From the NCBI RefSeq assembly GCF_000877395.1, contig NZ_JYFE01000035.1, forward strand, positions 1 through 37,088: DNA of 37,088 nt, read 5' to 3'. Below are positions 7,811 through 15,396 of this stretch, one piece after another. Position 1 is the first letter of the stretch. Every line of letters begins with the position of its first letter. Both the position numbers and the translations under genes were made by a program. The notes below the pieces were generated by a model. That model was not told the origin of the DNA. It saw only the letters and a program-made list of their open reading frames with translations, and made no database searches. The stretch comes from Jannaschia aquimarina. GTDB taxonomy: Bacteria; Pseudomonadota; Alphaproteobacteria; Rhodobacterales; Rhodobacteraceae.

Positions 7811-8030
7811 TCAGATGACGTTATCCATAGAATTCAGCAAACTTGTCCGTAGTCTAGGCTTGCCCTTCACTCAAACGAGGCGGGCTTCGATAGCTCTTCA
7901 CTGCCAGAAGTCTGACGCGAGAAATCCGACGACCGCGGTACGGCTTCGGCAAGATGGCGCGCATCCAATCCGCGCAGGGTTGGTCGGGGGGGGCTTGGGG
8001 CGGTGTCCGCAAGTCGATGGGAGGTCCAGT

Positions 8031-8394
8031 GAGGGAGAGCGGATGTCTCCCTCCTGGTCAGGGTTCCAAGGGGCTCGAAGGCTCATTGGTCGATGGGATG
8101 GTTCCAAGGAAGGGCAGCGCGAAAGCTTCCTTCCCTTGGTCTCGATGAAGTCGTCTCCATGAAGTGGTCATGGGGGTATCGGGGGAGCAGGAACGCGCCC
8201 CTGATTGGTGATGCAACGGCCAGACGGTGCGAGTGGGTTTCAAGGGGCGCGATAGCCCCTTGATCGATGGGTGCAGGGAAAGCGAAGTTTCCCGCGAGTG
8301 GTTGATCGGCGATACGATCTACTGGCTCTGGATGGGCTCAATGCCCGACAGAGCCACGGCCTGGGGGATGCAACGGGGGTACGCAGTAGCCCCC
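8031..8394. repeat. Array of short hairpins with similar loops
   Basis: Six inverted repeats lie in 365 bp: GAGGGAGA/TCTCCCTC (8031-8053), CCAAGGAAGG with a bulged partner (8104-8139), CAAGGGGC/GCCCCTTG (8241-8262), GGGAAA-GCGAAG-TTTCCC (8276-8293), a nested GGCTCTG/CAGAGCC with an inner GGGC/GCCC (8324-8355), and GGGGG/CCCCC around TAC-GCA-GTA (8375-8394). Several are followed by a TCGATGGG-like tag. GGTTYCAAGG begins three of the units. The 7811-8560 stretch carries no convincing gene; the open frames at 7954 and 8227 have hairpin-driven composition and no ribosome site. Confidence 0.7.
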
Positions 8395-8406
8395 TTGCCA
8401 AGATGG

Positions 8407-8513
8407 TTTTGTACTACAAAACACATCTTGCGTGTCAGGAAACGGGGCAAAACGGCGTGTAGTACGAAAAAGCCATTGTAGTAAAAATGGTTGCTGCTCT
8501 TTGTAGTACAAAG
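8407..8513. promoter_or_regulatory. Four GTAGTAC-type palindromic sites (candidate operator or iterons)
   Basis: TTTTGTA-C-TACAAAA is at 8407-8421, flanked by AAGATG/CATCTT arms. A core GTAGTAC is at 8459-8465. CCATT/AATGG around GTAGTA is at 8473-8490. CTTTGTA-G-TACAAAG is at 8499-8513. All four share the GTAGTA or TACTAC centre, and two are perfect 15-bp dyads. A cluster like this usually binds a dimeric repressor, a partition protein or a replication initiator; which one cannot be told. The nearest genes are the phosphatase at 8561-8899 and the divergent gene at 8998. Confidence 0.6.
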
Positions 8514-8532
8514 ATATCGGTAGCTTACGGAC

Positions 8533-8572
8533 GCTGAGATCGCAAGGCGATGCTACGATCTCAGCCCGTAGC
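8533..8572. other. Competing hairpins over the phosphatase stop codon
   Basis: GCTGAGATCG (8533-8542) pairs perfectly with CGATCTCAGC (8556-8565). Alternatively GCTACG (8552-8557) pairs with CGTAGC (8567-8572). The two stems cannot form together. There is no T-tract on either strand, so this is not a standard terminator. The phosphatase stop codon (8561-8563) lies inside. Confidence 0.5.
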
Positions 8573-8899
8573 GCAGAGGTCGTGAAGACGGGGTTCAGCC
8601 CGTGCCTTCAGCAGCGCTACGAGTTCAGGATCATCGCGCTCATATTCATCGGGTATGTGGAGCGTGATGATGCGGTTGTCAGCGGGGCGCTGCTTGTACT
8701 TCTTCCTGATCCGCTCGCGGTGGTGTGCCTCCATCGCGAAGATCAGATCGGCACTGGCAACAAGCTCTTTGGTCAGCGGGCGCGGTGCCTCGGTATCGGT
8801 GCCAGCGGACAGCACGTCGAGGCCGCCGAAGTCCTTGAAGAGGTCTTCGGCCGTCGGGCTTCGCAGCTTGTTGGCGGTGCAGACAAATAGAACACGCAT
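8561..8899 (-). CDS. Low-molecular-weight protein tyrosine phosphatase-like protein
   Basis: A 112-aa protein beginning MRVLFVCTANKLRSPTAEDL. It contains the phosphatase P-loop CX5R-S (C7 to R13, S14), followed by SAGTDTEAPRPLT and an AMEAHH segment in the position of the conserved family helix. The distal IPDEYERDDPEL provides candidate general-acid aspartates. It matches the short predicted-phosphatase group (COG4551-like, about 110 aa) rather than full-length Wzb-type enzymes. ATG 8899 begins the P-loop strand properly; the frame extends upstream without homology. No strong ribosome site is visible. It is divergent from the 107-aa gene. Substrate unknown; on mobile DNA it may act on signalling or on nucleotide-like substrates. 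Confidence 0.75.
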   Translation of the reverse strand: MRVLFVCTANKLRSPTAEDLFKDFGGLDVLSAGTDTEAPRPLTKELVASADLIFAMEAHHRERIRKKYKQRPADNRIITLHIPDEYERDDPELVALLKARAEPRLHDLCATG

Positions 8900-8961
8900 G
8901 ACGAGCTTATAGGCTATCGGCGGGGGGCTTGAAATCCCTCTCACTACAGAGCGTGCAGAAT

Positions 8962-8997
8962 TTGGCAAAGTCCTCAATTATTGGATATAATGATTGT
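8962..8997 (+). promoter_or_regulatory. Promoter TTGGCA-18-TATAAT, apparently leaderless
   Basis: TTGGCA (8962-8967) and a perfect TATAAT (8986-8991) are separated by 18 bp. The expected transcription start falls at or beside ATG 8998, and no ribosome site precedes that ATG. The mRNA is therefore predicted to be leaderless. Confidence 0.6.
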
Positions 8998-9321
8998 ATG
9001 AGCTTGCATCCAAATTTGAAGAACTTGATTAATCGTCCTGGCGAAAGCGGGAAAGAGGTTGGCCGCTTTCTAACAAATGCAATGGGACACAAAGAAATCG
9101 TTGTCATGCGAAAGGTCCATTGGGATTATCTGGATTGGCTAGTCGAAAGAGGTGCAATGCGGTTGGAGGCAGTGATTGCATCTATTCAAGCGGAGCAACC
9201 ATCAATGGAATTTGGCTTAGCCCTTATGACATGGCTCAGCGAAGTATGTGACGACCGTGAGCAGATGGGACTTCCGCAACCTTCTTGGCTTCCTGCTCCA
9301 GACGACACAAGCATTAATTGA
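8998..9321 (+). CDS. Unrecognised 107-aa protein, possibly a DNA-binding regulator
   Basis: The protein starts MSLHPNLKNLINRPGESGKE and includes HKEIVVMRKVHWDYLDWLVE, a strand-then-helix pattern loosely like ribbon-helix-helix proteins. No specific family is recognised. A frame extension back to TTG 8929 exists, but ATG 8998 fits the promoter directly upstream. Composition is AT-richer than the element backbone, as in the restriction-modification genes. It is divergent from the phosphatase gene and convergent with the 302-aa gene. It could regulate the palindromes near 8400-8513, but nothing in the sequence proves that. Confidence 0.6.
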   Translation: MSLHPNLKNLINRPGESGKEVGRFLTNAMGHKEIVVMRKVHWDYLDWLVERGAMRLEAVIASIQAEQPSMEFGLALMTWLSEVCDDREQMGLPQPSWLPAPDDTSIN

Positions 9322-9332
9322 ATTGGCAAACG

Positions 9333-10241
9333 TCACCCCGTCAGAAATTTCTGCGCCAGTGCGGGCAATAGGCCTGATCCCATAGATGGGGTTTCCCCTC
9401 TCAGGGCTTTTCGGATGTCGGCTGGAATACGCTTATCCGTAATGGAAACGGCAGCGGTCTCGATGTCCTGAAAGGTCTTTCGAGACCGCACGGCAATGAA
9501 GGGTGATGCAGGCGTTTCCTGCCGCCCTGATATTCCGATGGCGAGACCGCTGAAGCTCGTTACGGGGCGCGGATCGATGAGCTGGCCGAACCAGTTGGTC
9601 GCGGCGTAAAGCTTCATCCCCTCACCATTGATGCCGATACCCAGGAAAACGATCTGCGCGCCGACAAACATAACAGCGCCTTCGTCTTGGTCATCGATTA
9701 AAGCGCCATGCAGTGCTTCGTCCGTGTAACGTTGCTCTTCCCGAAAGCGGGTAAAACCGCTTTCGGTTTTGATTTCGAGTTTCGAGATGACGACGCGATC
9801 CTTGCGCTCGGGCGTTGTCCAGGCGGGCCGATAGAGCTCGAACGCGCCGTCTAGCTTGCTCAAGTCCTTGTCGAAGGGCTTTCCAAGGCGCTCGGAATGC
9901 TTAGCTGCGAATGCGAGAAACCCACGGGGCAAGCGACCTTCTGGCCGATAGATATCCGTCGCGAATTCAGGGGATCGTTTCAGGAACTCATAGACGAGGC
10001 GCTTCTTGTGCGGCTGGGCGTTCGTTAGCCCGCCCTTGATCCACCGCGAGAGGGTTGTGGCCTGGATCAGCGATTGGCGCGGCTTATGCTTGTCGCCCTG
10101 CCGTGCGCGGTCGAGAGCGCGCGAACGCTCATCATTATCAATCGCGCCTGCCAGCCGCTCAATCGCGCCCGTCTCGGATGCAAGCGCCTCCAAAGCCTTC
10201 AAGAGCTTTTGGTTGTGATCGTCATCCTCCTGCCAAGGCAT
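9333..10241 (-). CDS. Unrecognised 302-aa protein with a possible N-terminal HTH
   Basis: The N-terminal third includes QATTLSRWIKGGLTNAQPHK (about 60-79), which resembles a helix-turn-helix that recognises DNA through SRW. The remaining 200 residues are a mixed domain (QDEGAVMFVGAQIVFLGIGI, KLYAATNWFGQL) that I cannot assign. An HTH plus a ligand-sensing domain would make a transcriptional regulator, which is inference. The start is ATG 10241 with AGGAAG about 10 nt upstream. It is divergent from traG, and the 142-bp gap between them is rich in dyads, consistent with this protein controlling transfer genes. Confidence 0.6.
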   Translation of the reverse strand: MPWQEDDDHNQKLLKALEALASETGAIERLAGAIDNDERSRALDRARQGDKHKPRQSLIQATTLSRWIKGGLTNAQPHKKRLVYEFLKRSPEFATDIYRPEGRLPRGFLAFAAKHSERLGKPFDKDLSKLDGAFELYRPAWTTPERKDRVVISKLEIKTESGFTRFREEQRYTDEALHGALIDDQDEGAVMFVGAQIVFLGIGINGEGMKLYAATNWFGQLIDPRPVTSFSGLAIGISGRQETPASPFIAVRSRKTFQDIETAAVSITDKRIPADIRKALRGETPSMGSGLLPALAQKFLTG

Positions 10242-10251
10242 GGCTTCCAGC

Positions 10252-10378
10252 TTCCTGCAAATCCGTGCATCCGTGCAGAGCTTTGCATGGAAAGTGCAGG
10301 AAAAGAAGCGAACTTTCGCAGCTTTTTGGGTTTCCGGCCTTTCCTAAATTTCTCCGCAGCAACGATTTTTGCGGAGAA
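10252..10378. promoter_or_regulatory. Dyad-rich control region between the 302-aa gene and traG
   Basis: TTCCTGCA (10252-10259) and TGCAGGAA (10295-10302) form a perfect dyad enclosing a tandem ATCCGTGC repeat (10261-10276). The TGCA core recurs five times. Nearer traG, TTCTCCGCA (10350-10358) pairs with TGCGGAGAA (10370-10378). The right arm of this second dyad contains the traG ribosome site GGAG, so a hairpin in the mRNA could hide it. Confidence 0.55.
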
Positions 10379-10383
10379 GCATC

Positions 10384-12048
10384 ATGGCTGGCAAGGATGA
10401 CAAGAACGGCTCGGTGATCGGCGGTTTGCTGATCGGCGGCTCATTCTTCGCGATGGCCGCCATCTATCCCGATATCTTCGGGACGCCGCTCGATGCTGGC
10501 GATAACTTCCGCATCGGTGTGATGCAGACCTTCGGCGGGCTCGGGCTCTTCAGCGCGGCGATGGCTGGCTATGGCCGCTTCCTGCGTGGTGTCAGTCGCC
10601 TTGAGGCACTGAAGCCTTCTGGCATCTACGGCAATGCCGAGTTCGCGGACCTTGCCGAATGCACGGAGAAAGGCCTGACCGATCCAAGCGGCCTTTACTT
10701 GGGCTTGCTGGATGGCGTGCCGCTCTTCTTTAACGGCAGAGCGCACCTGTTTCTGGACGCGCCCGCGCGGTCAGGAAAGAGCGCTGGCGTCGTGACTGGC
10801 AACCTCTTGCACTACCAGAGCTCGGTCGTTGTGACCGATCCCAAGGGCGAGCTGGCCGCGATGACTGCCGCGCATCGGCGCAAGCGGTTCGGCCAGGATG
10901 TTGTGATCTTCAGCCCTTGGAAGCTGCACGGTCTTCCCTGTCACCGGATCAATCCGCTTGAGAACGTAATCGCACTTGCTGGTGATCCGGCTCTAAGGCG
11001 CGGCCTAACCGATGAGGTGAAGTCCATCGTCATGCAGCTCTATCCCGAGCCGGAAGATACGCGGAACCGCTACTTCCGCGACGGGTCGCGGAGCATCATG
11101 CGGGCGGTGCTGCTGTATCTGGCGCTTCATGCGCCAAAGCGCTGCACGCTGCCGGAGATGTGGAGGCTGATCGCAAACCCGCTTCGCCTTGAGCGCGCGG
11201 TCGAGGCGATGCGCAAGTCCGAAGAGCTGGGCGGCATCCTTGCCGATCTTGGCGACGATCTGGCGAGCCAGATGCGCGATAACGCCGATCTGTTCGGTGA
11301 CTTCCGTGCAGGTGCAATCCAGCAGCTCGATATCTTCGAGCCTGGCGGCTATCTCGCCGATGCGGTCTCGGGAAGTGATGTCGCGCTGGCCGATCTCAAG
11401 AGCGGGAAGGTCAGCTTTTACCTGGCATTTCCGACGGATCGGATCGCATCGCACGGCGCAGCGCTCGGGCTCATCGTGAATCAGGCGATCTCGGCAGTCG
11501 CGCGCTCGCCCGAGAAAGGCGAAGTGCTTTTTCTGCTCGATGAGTTTGCCAACTTGGGCAAGCTCTCGGGGCTGGCTGAAAGCCTGACAGCGCTGCCTGG
11601 GCTCGGGGTGCGGGTCTGGATCATCGTGCAGGAACTGGCCGAACTTGTTCGGCTGTATGGCCCGAACACGACAGAGACGATCCTTTCGCAGGCCGAGGTG
11701 AAGCAGTTCTTCGCCGTCAATAGCGATCAGCTCGCACAGAAGCTGTCACGCGCACTCGGCCAGAAAACGGTCAAGACGCTCAGCTTCAATCTCGGGCGCA
11801 CCGATGACGATGACATCGGCGAGAGCCTTGGCGAGACGGGCCAGCCGCTCATGCGGCCTGAAGAGATCAAGCAGATGGGGGCCGATCAGCAGCTCCTTCT
11901 GGTGAACGGCGTGAGGCCGATCCTGGGCGAGCGCATGCCCTTCTGGTTCGTCGCGCCTTGGCGCGAATGGGCTTCGGTCAATCCCGTCGAGGGCGACTGC
12001 CCCGATGTGAAGCCGCGACTACGGCTCGACTACGCGAAGAAAGAGTGA
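10384..12048 (+). CDS. traG: VirD4/TraG-type type IV coupling protein
   Basis: A 554-aa inner-membrane ATPase that links the relaxosome to a type IV secretion channel. Two hydrophobic segments lie at about 9-35 and 44-62. Walker A is LDAPARSGKS (124-133, K132) and Walker B is VLFLLDEFANLG (381-392, D386/E387). TDPKGEL at 151-157 is typical of the family. ATG 10384 is chosen because GGAG lies 7 nt upstream. Since no mating-pore genes are visible, it may hand DNA to a helper element's T4SS. Three small genes follow closely in the same direction. Confidence 0.9.
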   Translation: MAGKDDKNGSVIGGLLIGGSFFAMAAIYPDIFGTPLDAGDNFRIGVMQTFGGLGLFSAAMAGYGRFLRGVSRLEALKPSGIYGNAEFADLAECTEKGLTDPSGLYLGLLDGVPLFFNGRAHLFLDAPARSGKSAGVVTGNLLHYQSSVVVTDPKGELAAMTAAHRRKRFGQDVVIFSPWKLHGLPCHRINPLENVIALAGDPALRRGLTDEVKSIVMQLYPEPEDTRNRYFRDGSRSIMRAVLLYLALHAPKRCTLPEMWRLIANPLRLERAVEAMRKSEELGGILADLGDDLASQMRDNADLFGDFRAGAIQQLDIFEPGGYLADAVSGSDVALADLKSGKVSFYLAFPTDRIASHGAALGLIVNQAISAVARSPEKGEVLFLLDEFANLGKLSGLAESLTALPGLGVRVWIIVQELAELVRLYGPNTTETILSQAEVKQFFAVNSDQLAQKLSRALGQKTVKTLSFNLGRTDDDDIGESLGETGQPLMRPEEIKQMGADQQLLLVNGVRPILGERMPFWFVAPWREWASVNPVEGDCPDVKPRLRLDYAKKE

Positions 12049-12057
12049 GGAAAAACG

Positions 12058-12447
12058 ATGGCTATGTATGAGGTTAAAGTCACGGGCGGGGGCAAGCCGC
12101 CAAGGAAGAATGGCGGCTTGGTTCGGCGCGTTCTGCTCGCGCCCTTCAAGGCGGCGCGCTGGATGCTGGTACGCCCGCGCCTCGTGCTGGCGGCGGGTGT
12201 GGTCGGCGGCGTGATGTATATCGGCACGCCGCACCTTGGCTGGGACTATCGCTGCAATCATCCGACACGCGGCGGGCAGCCCTGCACGTCCGTCTCCTAC
12301 TGCGCCTATTACGGCTTCCAGGGGCGGCGTATCGATCACCCGCCATACGGCGAGAGCTGCGCGCTCGTGAAGTTCCTTCCCATCGATTGGGAACGGCTGA
12401 GTGCCGACACGCGCGAGTTAGTCAGCGAGCTTATGAGGAAACTCTGA
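12058..12447 (+). CDS. Small membrane protein downstream of traG, unknown function
   Basis: A 129-aa protein with a basic N-terminal region (GGGKPPRKNGGLVRRVLLAP), one predicted membrane segment at about 43-57 (LVLAAGVVGGVMYIG) and a C-terminal domain with four cysteines (about 66-101, for example RCNHPTRGGQPCTS and YCAYYGF). The cysteines suggest a periplasmic disulfide-containing domain. It begins 9 nt after traG and shares its last base with the next start codon, so it belongs to the traG operon. No known family recognised. Confidence 0.65.
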   Translation: MAMYEVKVTGGGKPPRKNGGLVRRVLLAPFKAARWMLVRPRLVLAAGVVGGVMYIGTPHLGWDYRCNHPTRGGQPCTSVSYCAYYGFQGRRIDHPPYGESCALVKFLPIDWERLSADTRELVSELMRKL

Positions 12448-12704
12448 TGGATAAGAACATCCCTGAATACTTCTACACAGTCGATCTCGGGCCGAACTTC
12501 GGCCCACGTCTGAACAAGCTCGCCGCGATGGCAAGTTTCGAAGATGACGTGGAGGCCTTTGCAGCGATCCTTCTGAGCGGGGCCATCGAACAGCTGGAGG
12601 CGAGCGAAGTACGCTTCCGCAAAGAGCTCGATGAATACGACGAAAACAGGCCTCACTCTTTGGGTGATCCCAGAGGGGAAATGGACGACGACATCCCCTT
12701 CTAA
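12447..12704 (+). CDS. Small acidic protein in the traG operon, unknown function
   Basis: An 85-aa soluble, acidic protein starting MDKNIPEYFYTVDLGPNFGP and ending DDDIPF. The middle (about 25-66) is predicted helical. ATG 12447 overlaps the preceding stop (TGATG), with GAGGAA about 8 nt upstream. Translational coupling and conserved order suggest a role in transfer, but no family is recognised. Confidence 0.65.
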   Translation: MDKNIPEYFYTVDLGPNFGPRLNKLAAMASFEDDVEAFAAILLSGAIEQLEASEVRFRKELDEYDENRPHSLGDPRGEMDDDIPF

Positions 12705-12714
12705 GCCGCAGAAT

Positions 12715-12744
12715 TTGTGGGGTTTTAGCGGAATATGGTAAAAT
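12715..12744 (+). promoter_or_regulatory. Candidate promoter of the 110-aa gene and recombinase
   Basis: TTGTGG (12715-12720) and TAAAAT (12739-12744) are spaced by 18 bp and lie about 40 bp before ATG 12785. The surrounding sequence is AT-rich compared with the flanking genes. This would separate the integration genes from the traG operon. Confidence 0.4.
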
Positions 12745-12784
12745 AGAAGAGTAGTAATAACGCTCTCTTCGGTAGAGGCGAACA

Positions 12785-13117
12785 ATGTTTGATGAAAATG
12801 AAAATACGACAGGCCTTAGCGGCCTGAGCGCGAGGTTCGATACGGCCTCGAAGCCAATCATCTTGGTCGATGTCGAGAAGTATCAGGCCTTCCTCGACGG
12901 CTGGGACATGACGCCAGCAGAGAAGGACGAATTCCTTCAAAGGATGTGGGGCATCATCGTCACCTTTGTCGAGCTGGGCTTCGGCGTGCAGTCGCAGCAA
13001 GAAGTCTGTGGAAAAGAGGCCGAAGGCGGCAGCAAGACTGCCACTGAAGCCTTCGATGCGGTATGCTCGGTCGAGCCTGACAAAAACAAAGAAAAACCCA
13101 ACGGATTCAGTCCGTAA
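12785..13117 (+). CDS. Unrecognised 110-aa protein preceding the recombinase
   Basis: The protein starts MFDENENTTGLSGLSARFDT. A central stretch (about 28-65) contains DVEKYQAFLDGWDMTPAEKD and is followed by a helix. The C-terminal 30 residues look disordered. GAGG lies about 7 nt before ATG 12785. It ends 17 bp before the recombinase start and is probably co-transcribed with it. A recombination directionality factor or regulator would fit the position, but the sequence itself does not show that. Confidence 0.6.
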   Translation: MFDENENTTGLSGLSARFDTASKPIILVDVEKYQAFLDGWDMTPAEKDEFLQRMWGIIVTFVELGFGVQSQQEVCGKEAEGGSKTATEAFDAVCSVEPDKNKEKPNGFSP

Positions 13118-13134
13118 GGGATTCTGGAGGTAAG

Positions 13135-14747
<1,613 letters not shown>

Positions 14748-14841
14748 AACGCGGCGGCATATGCGCCGCCCTCTGCACGGTGTCAAGCGGCGCACCCGGC
14801 GCGGCCTTGTCCGCGCGCGCGGGGTCTTCTAGCAGCGGGGC

Positions 14842-15396
14842 ATGGACGCCGAGATGCCAGCAGACCAGACCGACCCGGCGCCGGGGACGCCCCGTTTCTT
14901 CGGCTATGGCAGCCTCGTGAACCGCCGCACCCACGCCTATCCCGAGGCGCGTCCGCTCGTCGCCAGGGGCTGGCGGCGGGTCTGGCGGCACACCGCACTG
15001 CGCCCCGTCGCGTTCCTGACGGCCGTGCGCGGCGACGGGGAGATCGAGGGGCTCTCGGCCGGGGTGCCCGGCGGCGACTGGTCCGCCCTGGACGAGCGGG
15101 AGGCGGCCTATATCCGCGCGCCCCTGCCCGGCGGCGAGGCGATCTACCACATCCCCGACGGCATGCATGGCGCCCCCAGCGAGACCCATCCGATCCTGCT
15201 GAGCTACGTGGACGTCGTCGTGCAGGGCTACCTGACGGAGTTCGGCGAGGCGGGGGTGGGCCGCTTCTTCGAGACGACGGACGGCTGGGACGCCCCGATC
15301 CACGACGATCGGAGCGCGCCGCTCTATGCCCGCGCCACGCCGCTGGAGCCCGAAGAGACCGCGCTGGTGGATCGCTGGCTGGCCCGCGTCACCTGA
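14842..15396 (+). CDS. Gamma-glutamylcyclotransferase-fold protein
   Basis: A 184-aa protein with FFGYGSLVNRRT (19-30), the substrate loop pattern of the gamma-glutamylcyclotransferase/AIG2 family, and LDEREAAY (about 86-93), which places a glutamate where the catalytic acid sits. Family members cleave gamma-glutamyl or related amides to pyroglutamate, but the substrate here is not evident. It starts at ATG 14842, or possibly ATG 14854; neither has a strong ribosome site. It is the first chromosomal gene beside the tRNA and overlaps the convergent ScsB-like gene by 8 bp. Confidence 0.75.
   Translation: MDAEMPADQTDPAPGTPRFFGYGSLVNRRTHAYPEARPLVARGWRRVWRHTALRPVAFLTAVRGDGEIEGLSAGVPGGDWSALDEREAAYIRAPLPGGEAIYHIPDGMHGAPSETHPILLSYVDVVVQGYLTEFGEAGVGRFFETTDGWDAPIHDDRSAPLYARATPLEPEETALVDRWLARVT

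Noticed and set aside
8031-8394. Possible CRISPR array
   Set aside because: The units vary in length and sequence, there are no equal spacers, and no cas genes are present.
7954-8481. Plus-strand open frames in the hairpin-rich gap
   Set aside because: Their text follows from the repeated hairpins and they have no ribosome sites or protein-like pattern.
14751-14769. GCGGCG/CGCCGC hairpin beside the tRNA as a terminator
   Set aside because: It lies on the 5' side of the minus-strand tRNA, has no T-tract, and is short and GC-rich enough to arise by chance.
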